Part shown: positions 11,401-26,700 of the stretch, one piece after another
Layout of the letters: the number at the start of each line of letters is the position of its first letter
Numbering within the stretch: the stretch's first letter is position 1
Source of the DNA: Eretmocerus hayati
Lineage: Eukaryota > Arthropoda > Insecta > Hymenoptera > Aphelinidae
Length of the DNA: 64,000 nucleotides
Reading direction: 5' to 3'
NCBI GenBank assembly: GCA_029851415.1
Contig: CM056742.1
Span: 92,556,748-92,620,747 of the forward strand
Notes under the pieces: generated by a model
Databases searched by the model: none
The model's input: the letters and a program-made list of their open reading frames with translations, nothing else
Told to the model about the DNA's origin: nothing
Translations under genes and position numbers: made by a program

Positions 11401-13340
11401 TCCAGTGACAGAAATTCGCGAGAAAACGCCTCGATGCTCGAGCTGTAGTCGACGCTCGCTGAGATTCAGAGGAGACGTAAGGAATCGCAGATTTTGGTCA
11501 AACTACCGACTGATTGACATTTAGTCTCTTGCATCCGCACAATTTCGTTGACGGGGATGTTGAAGAATTAATGCCGATTGATATGCAGTGACCGAAATTC
11601 ACGAGACGAGGACCCGACGCTCGAGCCGTAGTCGACTCTCGCGAGGATTCAGAGCGGATGAGAGAAATTTGAGGATTTTGATCAAACTACAGACTAGTTG
11701 TCGATTTGTCTCTTTCATTCACACTATTTTGTCACCGGAGATGTCGTCAAGTCAATGCTGATCGATATCCAATGACCGAAATTCGCGAGAAGATGACTCG
11801 ATGCACGAGTTGTAGTCGACGCTCCTTGAGATTCAGAGCAGATGTACGGAATCTGCGGATTTTAATCAAACTACACACAGATAAACCCTTTGTCTCTTCC
11901 ATTCACACGATTTCGTTGACGGGGATGTCGGAAAGTCAATGCCGATCGATATCGAATGACCGGAACTCGCGAAAAGATGACTCGATGCTCGAGCTGTAGT
12001 CGACGCTCGCTAAGATCGGAAGGAGACGAAAGAAATTCGCGGATTTTAATCAAACTACAGACTAATCGACATCTTGTCTCCTTCACTCACACGATTTTGT
12101 TGACGGGGATGTCGAATAGTCAATGCCGACCGATATCCAATGACCGAAATTCGCGAGAAGATGACTCGATGCTCGAGCTGTAGTCGTGGCTCGCTAAGAT
12201 TCAGTGCAGATGTGAGTAATTCACGGATTTTAATCAAACGACAGACTAATCGACAACTTGTTCCTCTCATTCACACGATTTTGTCGCCGGATATGTTGGG
12301 AAGTCAATTCTCAACCATATCCAGTGACAGAAATTCGCGAGAAAACGCCTCGATGCTCGAGCTGTAGTCGACGCTCGCTGAGATTCAGAGCAGACGTAAG
12401 AAATCGCAGATTTTGGTCAAACTACCGACTGATTGACATTTAGTCTTTTGCATCCGCACGATTTCGTTGACGGGGATGTTGAAGAATCAATGCCGATTGA
12501 TATGCAGTGACCGAAATTCACGAGACGAGGACCCGACGCTCGAGCCGTAGTCGACTCTCGCGAGGATTCAGAGCGGATGAGAGGAATTTGAGGATTTTGA
12601 TCAAACTACAGACTAGTTGTCAATTTGTCTCTTCCATTCACACTATTTTGTCACCGGAGATGTCGTCAAGTCAATGCTGATCGATATCCAATCACCGGAA
12701 TCTCGCGAGAAGATGACTCGATGCACGAGCTGTAGTCGACGCTCCTTGAGATTCAGAGCAGATGTACGGAATCTGCGGATTTTAATCAAACTACACACTG
12801 ATAAACCCTTTGTCTCTTCCATTCACACGTTTTTGTTCACGGGGATGTCGGAAAGTCAGTGCCGATCGATATCGAATGACCTAAATTCGCGAAAAGATGA
12901 CTCGATGCTCGAGCTGTAGTCGACCCTCGCTAAAATCGAAAGGAGACGAAAGAAATTCGCGGATTTCGAATGAACTACAGACTAATCGACATCTTGTCTC
13001 TTTACTCACACGATATTCTTGACGGGGATGTCGAATAGTCAATGCCGATCAATATCCAATGACCGAAATTCGCGAGAAGATGACTAGATGCTCGAGCTGT
13101 AGTCGACGCTCCTTGAGATTCAGAGCAGATATACGGAATCTGCGGATATCAATCAAGGTACACACTAATAAACCCCTTGTCCCTTTCATTCACACCAATT
13201 GGTCACCGGAGATGTCGAAAAGTCAATGCCGATCGATATCCAACGACCGGAACTCGCGAGAAGAAGACTCGATGCTCGAGCTGTAGTCGACTATCGCTAA
13301 GATTCAGAGCAGATGTGAGGAATTTGCGGATTTCAATCAA
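8080..13340 (+). repeat. Segmental duplication, copy 1 (partner 20766-26045)
   Basis: This stretch recurs nearly unchanged 12,686 bp downstream (69 monomers), for example 8278/20964 and 9381/22067. After a 17-bp net insertion at 23204 the offset becomes 12,703 bp. Past 13340 the copies differ by whole 184-bp units, giving later offsets of 12,887 and 13,072 bp. Confidence 0.85.
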
Positions 13341-16300
13341 ACTACACACTAATTGACAACTTGTTCATCTCTTCCACACGATTTAGTTGACGGGGATGTC
13401 GAAAAGTCATTGCCGATCGACATCCAATGAACGAAATTCGCCATAAGATGACTCGATGCTTGAGCTGTGGTCGACGCTCGCTAAGGTTCATAGCAGAAGT
13501 GAGGAATTTGCGGATTTTGATCAAACTACGGACTCATCAATAACTTGTTTCTCCCATTCACACGATTTTGTCGCCGGAGATGTTGGGAAGTCAATCCTCA
13601 TTGATATCCATTGACAGAAATTCGCGAAAATATGACTCGATGCTCGAGTTGTAGTCTATGCTCACGGAGATTCAGAGCAGATGTGAGGAATTTGCGGATT
13701 TCAAGCGAGGTACACACTCTCAAACCCCTTGTCCCTTTCATTCACACCAATTTGTCACCGGAGATGTCGAATAGTCAATGCCGATCGATATCCAATGACC
13801 GAAATTCGCGAGAAGATGACTGGATGCTCGAGCTGTAGTCGTGGCTCGCTAAGATCCAGAGGAGATAGGAGTGATTCACGGATTCCAATCAAACTACAGA
13901 ATAATTGACAACTTGATCCTCTCATTCACACGATTTTGTCGCCAGAGATGTTGGGAGGTCAATTCTCAACCATATCCAGTGACAGAGAATCGCGAGAAAA
14001 CGCCTCGATGCTCGAGCTGTAGTCGACGCTCGATGAGATTCAGAGCAGACGTAAGAAATCGCAGATTTTGGTCAAACTACCGACTAATTGACATTTCGTC
14101 TCTTGCATCCGCACGATTTCGTTGACGGGGATGTTGAAGAATCAATGCCGATTGATATGCAGTGACCGAAATTCACGAGACGGGGACCCGACGCTCGAGC
14201 CGTAGTCGACTCTCGCGAGGATTCAGAGCGAATGAGAGGAATTTGAGGATTTTGATCAAACTACAGACTAGTTGTCAATTTGTCTCTTCCATTCACACTA
14301 TTTTGTCACCGGAGATGTCGTCAAGTCAATGCTGATCGATATCCAATGACCGAAATTCGCGAGAAGATGACTCGATGCACGAGCTGTAGTCGACGCTCCT
14401 TGAGATTCAGAGCAGATGTACGGAATCTGCGGATTTTAATCAAACTACACACTGATAAACCCTTTGTCTCTTTCATTCACACGTTTTTGTTCACGGGGAT
14501 GTCGGAAAGTCAGTGCCGATCGATATCGAATGACCTAAATTCGCGAAAAGATGACTCGATGCTCGAGCTGTAGTCGACCCTCGCTAAAATCGAAAGGAGA
14601 CGAAAGAAATTCGCGGATTTCGAATGAACTACAGACTAATCGACATCTTGTCTCTTTACTCACACGATATTCTTGACGGGGATGTCGAATAGTCAATGCC
14701 GATCAATATCCAATGACCGAAATTCGCGAGAAGATGACTAGATGCTCGAGCTGTAGTCGACGCTCCTTGAGATTCAGAGCAGATATACGGAATCTGCGGA
14801 TATCAATCAAGGTACACACTAATAAACCCCTTGTCCCTTCCATTCACACCAATTGGTCACCGGAGATGTCGAAAAGTCAATGCCGATCGATATCCAACGA
14901 CCGGAACTCGCGAGAAGAAGACTCGATGCTCGAGCTGTAGTCGACTATCGCTAAGATTCAGAGCAGATGTGAGGAATTTGCGGATTTCAATCAAACTACA
15001 CACTAATTGACAACTTGTTCATCTCTTCCACACGATTTAGTTGACGGGGATGTCGAAAAGTCATTGCCGATCGACATCCAATGAACGAAATTCGCCATAA
15101 GATGACTCGATGCTCGAGCTGTGGTCGACGCTCGCTAAGGTTCATAGCAGAAGTGAGGAATTTGCGGATTTTGATCAAACTACGGACTCATCAATAACTT
15201 GTTTCTCCCATTCACACGATTTTGTCGCCGGAGATGTTGGGAAGTCAATCCTCATTGATATCCATTGACAGAAATTCGCGAAAATATGACTCGATGCTCG
15301 AGTTGTAGTCTATGCTCACGGAGATTCAGAGCAGATGTGAGGAATTTGCGGATTTCAAGCGAGGTACACACTCTTAAACCCCTTGTCCCTTTCATTCACA
15401 CCAATTTGTCACCGGAGATGTCGAATAGTCAATGCCGATCGATATCCAATGACCGAAATTCGCGAGAAGATGACTGGATGCTCGAGCTGTAGTCGTGGCT
15501 CGCTAAGATCCAGAGGAGATAGGAGTGATTCACGGATTCCAATCAAACTACAGAATAATTGACAACTTGATCCTCTCATTCACACGATTTTGTCGCCAGA
15601 GATGTTGGGAAGTCAATTCTCAACCATATCCAGTGACAGAGAATCGCGAGAAAACGCCTCGATGCTCGAGCTGTAGTCGACGCTCGATGAGATTCAGAGC
15701 AGACGTAAGAAATCGCAGATTTTGGTCAAACTACCGACTAATTGACATTTCGTCTCTTGCATCCGCACGATTTCGTTGACGGGGATGTTGAAGAATCAAT
15801 GCCGATTGATATGCAGTGACCGAAATTCACGAGACGGGGACCCGACGCTCGAGCCGTAGTCGACTCTCGCGAGGATTCAGAGCGAATGAGAGGAATTTGA
15901 GGATTTTGATCAAACTACAGACTAGTCGTCAATTTGTCTCTTCCATTCACACTATTTTGTCACCGGAGATGTCGTCAAGTCAATGCTGATCGATATCCAA
16001 TGACCGAAATTCGCGAGAAGATGACTCGATGCACGAGCTGTAGTCGACGCTCTTTGAGATTCAGAGCAGATGTACGGAATCTGCGGATTTTAATCAAACT
16101 ACACACTGATAAACCCTTTGTCTCTTCCATTCACACGATTTCGTTGACGGGGATGTCGGAAAGTCAATGCCGATCGATATCGAATGACCGGAACTCGCGA
16201 AAAGATGACTCGATGCTCGAGCTGTAGTCGACGCTCGCTAAGATCGGAAGGAGACGAAAGAAATTCGCGGATTTTAATCAAACTACAGACTAATCGACAT

Positions 16301-19300
16301 CTTGTCTCCTTCACTCACACGATTTTGTTGACGGGGATGTCGAATAGTCAATGCCGACCGATATCCAATGACCGAAATTCGCGAGAAGATGACTCGATGC
16401 TCGAGCTGTAGTCGTGGCTCGCTAAGATTCAGTGCAGATGTGAGTAATTCACGGATTTTAATCAAACGACAGACTAATCGACAACTTGTTCCTCTCATTC
16501 ACACGATTTTGTCGCCGGATATGTTGGGAAGTCAATTCTCAACCATATCCAGTGACAGAAATTCGCGAGAAAACGCCTCGATGCTCGAGCTGTAGTCGAC
16601 GCTCGCTGAGATTCAGAGCAGACGTAAGAAATCGCAGATTTTGGTCAAACTACCGACTGATTGACATTTAGTCTTTTGCATCCGCACGATTTCGTTGACG
16701 GGGATGTTGAAGAATCAATGCCGATTGATATGCAGTGACCGAAATTCACGAGACGAGGACCCGACGCTCGAGCCGTAGTCGACTCTCGCGAGGATTCAGA
16801 GCGGATGAGAGGAATTTGAGGATTTTGATCAAACTACAGACTAGTTGTCAATTTGTCTCTTCCATTCACACTATTTTGTCACCGGAGATGTCGTCAAGTC
16901 AATGCTGATCGATATCCAATTACCGGAATCTCGCGAGAAGATGACTCGATGCACGAGCTGTAGTCGACGCTCCTTGAGATTCAGAGCAGATGTACGGAAT
17001 CTGCGGATTTTAATCAAACTACACACTGATAAACCCTTTGTCTCTTCCATTCACACGTTTTTGTTCACGGGGATGTCGGAAAGTCAGTGCCGATCGATAT
17101 CGAATGACCTAAATTCGCGAAAAGATGACTCGATGCTCGAGCTGTAGTCGACCCTCGCTAAAATCGAAAGGAGACGAAAGAAATTCGCGGATTTCGAATG
17201 AACTACAGACTAATCGACATCTTGTCTCTTTACTCACACGATATTCTTGACGGGGATGTCGAATAGTCAATGCCGATCAATATCCAATGACCGAAATTCG
17301 CGAGAAGATGACTAGATGCTCGAGCTGTAGTCGACGCTCCTTGAGATTCAGAGCAGATATACGGAATCTGCGGATATCAATCAAGGTACACACTAATAAA
17401 CCCCTTGTCCCTTTCATTCACACCAATTGGTCACCGGAGATGTCGAAAAGTCAATGCCGATCGATATCCAACGACCGGAACTCGCGAGAAGAAGACTCGA
17501 TGCTCGAGCTGTAGTCGACTATCGCTAAGATTCAGAGCAGATGTGAGGAATTTGCGGATTTCAATCAAACTACACACTAATTGACAACTTGTTCATCTCT
17601 TCCACACGATTTAGTTGACGGGGATGTCGAAAAGTCATTGCCGATCGACATCCAATGAACGAAATTCGCCATAAGATGACTCGATGCTCGAGCTGTGGTC
17701 GACGCTCGCTAAGGTTCATAGCAGAAGTGAGGAATTTGCGGATTTTGATCAAACTACGGACTCATCAATAACTTGTTTCTCCCATTCACACGATTTTGTC
17801 GCCGGAGATGTTGGGAAGTCAATCCTCATTGATATCCATTGACAGAAATTCGCGAAAATATGACTCGATGCTCGAGTTGTAGTCTATGCTCACGGAGATT
17901 CAGAGCAGATGTGAGGAATTTGCGGATTTCAAGCGAGGTACACACTCTTAAACCCCTTGTCCCTTTCATTCACACCAATTTGTCACCGGAGATGTCGAAT
18001 AGTCAATGCCGATCGATATCCAATGACCGAAATTCGCGAGAAGATGACTGGATGCTCGAGCTGTAGTCGTGGCTCGCTAAGATCCAGAGGAGATAGGAGT
18101 GATTCACGGATTCCAATCAAACTACAGAATAATTGACAACTTGATCCTCTCATTCACACGATTTTGTCGCCAGAGATGTTGGGAAGTCAATTCTCAACCA
18201 TATCCAGTGACAGAGAATCGCGAGAAAACGCCTCGATGCTCGAGCTGTAGTCGACGCTCGATGAGATTCAGAGCAGACGTAAGAAATCGCAGATTTTGGT
18301 CAAACTACCGACTAATTGACATTTCGTCTCTTGCATCCGCACGATTTCGTTGACGGGGATGTTGAAGAATCAATGCCGATTGATATGCAGTGACCGAAAT
18401 TCACGAGACGGGGACCCGACGCTCGAGCCGTAGTCGACTCTCGCGAGGATTCAGAGCGAATGAGAGGAATTTGAGGATTTTGATCAAACTACAGACTAGT
18501 TGTCAATTTGTCTCTTCCATTCACACTATTTTGTCACCGGAGATGTCGTCAAGTCAATGCTGATCGATATCCAATGACCGAAATTCGCGAGAAGATGACT
18601 CGATGCACGAGCTGTAGTCGACGCTCCTTGAGATTCAGAGCAGATGTACGGAATCTGCGGATTTTAATCAAACTACACACTGATAAACCCTTTGTCTCTT
18701 CCATTCACACGTTTTTGTTCACGGGGATGTCGGAAAGTCAGTGCCGATCGATATCGAATGACCTAAATTCGCGAAAAGATGACTCGATGCTCGAGCTGTA
18801 GTCGACCCTCGCTAAAATCGAAAGGAGACGAAAGAAATTCGCGGATTTCGGATGAACTACAGACTAATCGACATCTTGTCTCTTTACTCACACGATATTC
18901 TTGACGGGGATGTCGAATAGTCAATGCCGATCAATATCCAATGACCGAATTTCGCGAGAAGATGACTAGATGCTCGAGCTGTAGTCGACGCTCCTTGAGA
19001 TTCAGAGCAGATATACGGAATCTGCGGATATCAATCAAGGTACACACTAATAAACCCCTTGTCCCTTTCATTCACACCAATTTGTCACCGGAGATGTCGA
19101 AAAGTCAATGCCGATCGATATCCAACGACCGGAACTCGCGAGAAGAAGACTCGATGCTCGAGCTGTAGTCGACTATCGCTAAGATTCAGAGCAGATGTGA
19201 GGAATTTGCGGATTTCAATCAAACTACACACTAATTGACAACTTGTTCATCTCTTTCACACGATTTAGTTGACGGGGATGTCGAAAAGTCATTGCCGATC

Positions 19301-20155
19301 GATATCCAATGACCGGAATTGGCGAGTAGATGACTCGATGCTCGAGCCGTAGTTGACGCTCGCTAAGATTGAGAGCGGATAAGAGGAATTTGCGGATTTC
19401 AATCAAACTACACACTAATTGACAACTTGTTCATCTCTTTCACACGATTTAGTTGACGGGGATGTCGAAAAGTCATTGCCGATCGACATCCAATGAACGA
19501 AATTCGCCATAAGATGACTCGATGCTCGAGCTGTGGTCGACGCTCGCTAAGGTTCATAGCAGAAGTGAGGAATTTGCGGATTTTGATCAAACTACGGACT
19601 CATCAATAACTTGTTTCTCCCATTCACACGATTTTGTCGCCGGAGATGTTGAGAAGTCAATCCTCATTGATATCCATTGACAGAAATTCGCGAAAATATG
19701 ACTCGATGCTCGAGTTGTAGTCTATGCTTACGGAGATTCAGAGCAGATGTGAGGAATTTGCGGATTTCAAGCGAGGTACACACTCTTAAACCCCTTGTCC
19801 CTTTCATTCACACCAATTTGTCACCGGAGATGACGAATAGTCAATGCCGATCGATATCCAATGACCGAAATTCGCGAGAAGATGACTGGATGCTCGAGCT
19901 GTAGTCGTGGCTCGCTAAGATCCAGAGGAGATAGGAGTGATTCACGGATTTCAATCAAACTACAGAATAATTGACAACTTGATCCTCTCATTCACACGAT
20001 TTTGTCGCCAGAGATGTTGGGAAGTCAATTCTCAACCATATCCAGTGACAGAAAATCGCGAGAAAATGCCTCGATGCTCGAGCTGTAGTCGACGCTCGAT
20101 GAGATTCAGAGCAGACGTAAGAAATCGCAGATTTTGGTCAAACTACCGACTAATT
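11700..20155 (+). repeat. 4,228-bp (23-monomer) higher-order repeat, two tandem copies
   Basis: Corresponding points 11956/16184, 12617/16845, 13611/17839 and 14713/18941 are all 4,228 bp apart. The second copy gains one monomer near 19224. Each copy itself contains a 9-monomer (1,654-bp) duplication, for example 13611/15265 and 14280/15934. Outer limits are approximate. Confidence 0.85.
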
Positions 20156-20765
20156 GACATTTCGTCTCTTCCATCCGCACGATTTTGTTGACGGGGATGT
20201 TGAAGAATCAATGCCGATCGATATGCAGTGAACGAAATTCGCGAGACGAGGACCCGACGCTCGAGCCGTAGTCGACGCTCGCGAAGATTCGGAGCGGATG
20301 AGAGAAATTTGAGGATTTTGATCAAACTACAGACTAGTTGACAATTTGTCTCTTTCCTCCACACTATTTTGTCACCGGAGATGTCGTCAAGTCAATGCTG
20401 ATCGATATCCAATGACCGAAATCTCGCGAGAAGATGACTCGATGCACGAGCTGTAGTCGACGCTCCCTGGGATTCAGAGCAGATTCACGGAATCTGCGGA
20501 TTCCATTCAAACTACACACAAATGAACCCTCTGTCTCTTCCATTCACACAATTTTGTTGACAGGGATGTCGGAAAGTCAATGCCGATCGATATCGAATGA
20601 CCGAAATTCGCGAGGAGATGACTCGGTGCTCAGGCCGTAGTCGACGCTCGCTGAGATTCAAAGCAGATGTAAGGAATTCGCGGATTTGAATCAATTTACA
20701 AACTGATAATCCTTTTGTCTCTCTCATCCACACTATTTCCTCACCGGGGATGTCATGGAGTCAAT

Positions 20766-23700
20766 GCTCATTGATATCCGGTGACAGAAATCCGCGAAAA
20801 GATGACTCGATGCTCGAGCTGTGGTCGACGCTCGCTCAGATTCAAAGCAGACCTAAGAAATTAAGGATTTTGATCAAACTACCGACTAATTGACATTTCG
20901 TCTCTTTCATTCACACGATTTTGTTGACGTGGATGTTGAAAAGTCAATGCCAATCGATATCCAATGACCGAAATTCGCGAGAAGATGACTCGATGCTCGA
21001 GCTGTAGTCGACGCTCGCTAAGATTCAGAGCAGATGTAAGGGGTCTGCGGATTTTGATCGAACTACACACTAATGAACCATTTGTCCCTTCCATTCACAC
21101 GATTCATTCGACGGGGATGTCGAAAAGTCATAGCCGATCGATATCCGATGACCGAAATTCGCGAGACGAGGACCCGATGCTCGAGCCGTAGACGACGCTC
21201 GCTAAGATTCAGAGCAGATGTCAGAAATTCGCGAATTTTGATTAAACTACAGACTCATTGAAAACTTGTCCCTCTCATCCACACGATTGTGTCTCCGGAG
21301 ATGTTGGGAAGTCAATGCTCATTGAAATCCAGTGACAGAAATTCGCGAGAAGATGACTCGATGCTCGAGCTGTAGTCGAAGCGCGCTAAGAATCAAAGAA
21401 GACGTAAGAAATTGCGGATTTTGATCGAACTGCAGACTTATCGACATTTTGTCTCTTCTACTCACACGATTTTGTTGACGGAGATGTCGTAAAGTCAATG
21501 CTCGTCGAAATCTTATAATAGAGATTCGCGAGAAGATGACTCGATGCTCGAGCTATAGTCGACGCTCGCTAAGATTCAGAGCAGATGTAAGTAATCTGCG
21601 GATATTAATCAAACTACAGACTAATTGACTATCTGTGTCTTCCATTTACACGATTTTGTTGACGGGGATGTCGGGAAGTCAATGCCGATCGATATCCAAT
21701 GACCGAAATTCGCGAGACGAGGCCACGACGCTCGAGCGGTAGTCGACGCTCGCTAAGATTCGGAGCAGATGTGAGAAACTCGCGGATTTAAATCAAACTA
21801 CAGACTAATCGACATTTAATCTCTTCCATTCACAGGATTTTGTTGACGGGGATGTCGAAAAATCAATGCCGATCGATATCCAACGACCGGACTTCGCGAG
21901 GAGATGACTCGATGCTCGAGCTGTAGTCGACTATCGCTAAGATTCAGAGCAGATGTGAGGAATTTGCGGATTTCAATCAAACTACTCACGAATTGACAAC
22001 TTGTTCATCTCATTCACACGATTTAGTTGAGGGGGATGTCGAGAAGTCATTGCCGATCGATATCCAATGACCGAAATTGGCGAGACGAGGACCCGATGCT
22101 CGAGCCGTAGTCGAGGCTCGCTAAGATTCAGAGCAGATGTCAGAAATTCGCGAATTTTGGTTAAACTGCAGACTCATCGACAACTTGTCCCTCTCATTCA
22201 CACGATTGTGACTCCGGAGATGTTGGAAAGTCAGTGCTCATTGAAATCCAGTGACAGGAATTCGCGAGAAGATGACTCGATGCTCGAGCTGTAGTCGACG
22301 CTCGCTAAGAATCGAAGAAGACGTAAGAAATTGCGGATTTTGATCGAACTGCAGACTTATCGACATTTTGTCTCTTCAACTCACACGATTTTGTTGACGG
22401 AGATGTCGTAAAGTCAATGCTCGTCGGAATCTTATAATAGAGATTCGCTAGAAGATGACTCGATGCTCGAGCTATAGTCGACGCTCGCTAAGATTCAGAG
22501 CAGATGTAAGGAATCTGCGGATTTTAATCAAACTACAGACTAATTGACTATTTGTGTCTTCCATTCACACGATCTTGTTGACGGGGATGTCGAGAAATCA
22601 ATGCCGATCGATATCCTATGACCGGAATTGGCAAGTAGATGACTCAATGCTCGAGCTGTAGTCGACTATCGCTAAGATTCAGAGCAGATGTAAGGAATTT
22701 GCGGATTTCAATCAAACTACTCACGAATTGACAACTTGTTCATCTCATTCACACGATTTAGTTGACGGGGATGTGGAGAAGTCATTGCCGATCGATATCC
22801 AATGACCGGAATTGGCGAGTAGATGACTCGATGCTCGAGCCGTAGTTGACGCTCGCCAAGATTGAGAGCGGATAAGAGGAATTTGCGGATTTCAATCAAA
22901 CTACACACTAATTGACAACTTGTTCATCTCTTTCACACGATTCAGTTGACGGGGATGTCCAAAAGTCATTGCCGATCGATATCCAATGACCGGAATTGGC
23001 GAGTAGATGACTCGATGCTCGAGCCGTAGTTGACGCTCGCTAAGATTGAGAGCGGATAAGAGGAATTTGCGGATTTCAATCAAAATACACACTAATCAAC
23101 CTCTTGTCATCTTCCATTCACACGATTTTGTTGACGGGGTCGTCGTAAAGTCAATGCCGATCGACATCCAATGAACGAAATTCGCCATAAGATGACTCGA
23201 TGCGTCTGCTATGAACCTTAGCGAGCTGTGGTCGACGCTCGCTAAGGTTCATAGCAGAAGTGAGGAATTTGCGGATTTTGATCAAACTACGGACTCATCA
23301 ATAACTTGTTTCTCCCATTCACACGATTTTGTCGCCGGAGATGTTGGGTAGTCTATTCTCATTGATATCCATTGACAGAAATCCGCGAAAAGATGACTCG
23401 ATGCTCGAGTTGTAGTCTATGCTCGCGGAGATTCAGAGCAGATCTGAGGAATTTGCGGATTTTAATCAAGGTACACATTAATAATCCCCTTGTCCCTTTC
23501 ATTCACACCATTTTGTCACCGGAGTTGTCGAATAGTCAATGCCGATCGATATCCAATGACTGAAATTCGCGAGAAGATGACTCGACGCTCGAGCTGTAGT
23601 CGTGGCTCGCTAAGATTTAGAGGAGATAAGAGAAATTTGAGGATTTTGATCAAACTACAGACTAGTTGACTATTTGTCTCTTTCATTCACACTATTTTGT

Positions 23701-26700
23701 CACCGGAGATGTCGTCAAGTCAATTCTCAACCATATCCAGTGACAGAAATTCGCGAGAAGATTAATCGATGCTCGAGCTGTATTCGACGCTCGCGAAGAT
23801 TCAGAGCAGATAAGAGAAATTTGAGGATTTTGATCAAACTACAGACTAGTTGACTATTTGTCTCTTTCATTCACACTATTTTGTCACCGGAGATGTCGTC
23901 GAGTCAATGCTGATCGATATCCAATGACCGAAATTCGCGAGAAGATGACTCGATGCTCGAGCTGGAGTCGTGGCTCGCTAAGATTCAGAGCAGATGTGAG
24001 TAATTCACGGATTTTAATCAAACTACAGACTAATCGACAACTTGTTCCTCTCATTCACACGATTTTGTCGCCGGATATGTTGGGAAGTCAATTCTCAACC
24101 ATATCCAGTGACAGAAATTCGCGAGAAAACGCCTCGATGCTCGAGCTGTAGTCGACGCTCGCTGAGATTCAGAGGAGACGTAAGAAATCGCAGATTTTGG
24201 TCAAACTACCGACTGATTGACATTTAGTCTCTTGCATCCGCACAATTTCGTTGACGGGGATGTTGAAGAATTAATGCCGATTGATATGCAGTGACCGAAA
24301 TTCACGAGACGAGGACCCGACGCTCGAGCCGTAGTCGACTCTCGCGAGGATTCAGAGCGGATGAGAGAAATTTGAGGATTTTGATCAAACTACAGACTAG
24401 TTGTCGATTTGTCTCTTTCATTCACACTATTTTGTCACCGGAGATGTCGTCAAGTCAATGCTGATCGATATCCAATGACCGAAATTCGCGAGAAGATGAC
24501 TCGATGCACGAGTTGTAGTCGACGCTCCTTGAGATTCAGAGCAGATGTACGGAATCTGCGGATTTTAATCAAACTACACACAGATAAACCCTTTGTCTCT
24601 TCCATTCACACGATTTCGTTGACGGGGATGTCGGAAAGTCAATGCCGATCGATATCGAATGACCGGAACTCGCGAAAAGATGACTCGATGCTCGAGCTGT
24701 AGTCGACGCTCGCTAAGATCGGAAGGAGACGAAAGAAATTCGCGGATTTTAATCAAACTACAGACTAATCGACATCTTGTCTCCTTCACTCACACGATTT
24801 TGTTGACGGGGATGTCGAATAGTCGATGCCGACCGATATCCAATGACCGAAATTCGCGAGAAGATGACTCGATGCTCGAGCTGTAGTCGTGGCTCGCTAA
24901 GATTCAGTGCAGATGTGAGTAATTCACGGATTTTAATCAAACGACAGACTAATCGACAACTTGTTCCTCTCATTCACACGATTTTGTCGCCGGATATGTT
25001 GGGAAGTCAATTCTCAACCATATCCAGTGACAGAAATTCGCGAGAAAACGCCTCGATGCTCGAGCTGTAGTCGACGCTCGCTGAGATTCAGAGCAGACGT
25101 AAGAAATCGCAGATTCTGGTCAAACTACCGACTGATTGACATTTAGTCTTTTGCATCCGCACGATTTCGTTGACGGGGATGTTGAAGAATCAATGCCGAT
25201 TGATATGCAGTGACCGAAATTCACGAGACGAGGACCCGACGCTCGAGCCGTAGTCGACTCTCGCGAGGATTCAGAGCGGATGAGAGGAATTTGAGGATTT
25301 TGATCAAACTACAGACTAGTTGTCAATTTGTCTCTTCCATTCACACTATTTTGTCACCGGAGATGTCGTCAAGTCAATGCTGATCGATATCCAATCACCG
25401 GAATCTCGCGAGAAGATGACTCGATGCACGAGCTGTAGTCGACGCTCCTTGAGATTCAGAGCAGATGTACGGAATCTGCGGATTTTAATCAAACTACACA
25501 CTGATAAACCCTTTGTCTCTTCCATTCACACGTTTTTGTTCACGGGGATGTCGGAAAGTCAGTGCCGATCGATATCGAATGACCTAAATTCGCGAAAAGA
25601 TGATTCGATGCTCGAGCTGTAGTCGACCCTCGCTAAAATCGAAAGGAGACGAAAGAAATTCGCGGATTTCGAATGAACTACAGACTAATCGACATCTTGT
25701 CTCTTTACTCACACGATATTCTTGACGGGGATGTCGAATAGTCAATGCCGATCAATATCCAATGACCGAAATTCGCGAGAAGATGACTAGATGCTCGAGC
25801 TGTAGTCGACGCTCCTTGAGATTCAGAGCAGATATACGGAATCTGCGGATATCAATCAAGGTACACACTAATAAACCCCTTGTCCCTTTCATTCACACCA
25901 ATTGGTCACCGGAGATGTCGAAAAGTCAATGCCGATCGATATCCAACGACCGGAACTCGAGAGAAGAAGACTCGATGCTCGAGCTGTAGTCGACTATCGC
26001 TAAGATTCAGAGCAGATGTGAGGAATTTGCGGATTTCAATCAAACTACACACTAATTGACAACTTGTTCATCTCTTTCACACGATTTAGTTGACGGGGAT
26101 GTCGAAAAGTCATTGCCGATCGATATCCAATGACCGGAATTGGCGAGTAGATGACTCGATGCTCGAGCCGTAGTTGACGCTCGCTAAGATTGAGAGCGGA
26201 TAAGAGGAATTTGCGGATTTCAATCAAACTACACACTAATTGACAACTTGTTCATCTCTTCCACACGATTTAGTTGACGGGGATGTCGAAAAGTCATTGC
26301 CGATCGACATCCAATGAACGAAATTCGCCATAAGATGACTCGATGCTCGAGCTGTGGTCGACGCTCGCTAAGGTTCATAGCAGAAGTGAGGAATTTGCGG
26401 ATTTTGATCAAACTACGGACTCATCAATAACTTGTTTCTCCCATTCACACGATTTTGTCGCCGGAGATGTTGGGAAGTCAATCCTCATTGATATCCATTG
26501 ACAGAAATTCGCGAAAATATGACTCGATGCTCGAGTTGTAGTCTATGCTCACGGAGATTCAGAGCAGATGTGAGGAATTTGCGGATTTCAAGCGAGGTAC
26601 ACACTCTTAAACCCCTTGTCCCTTTCATTCACACCAATTTGTCACCGGAGATGTCGAATAGTCAATGCCGATCGATATCCAATGACCGAAATTCGCGAGA

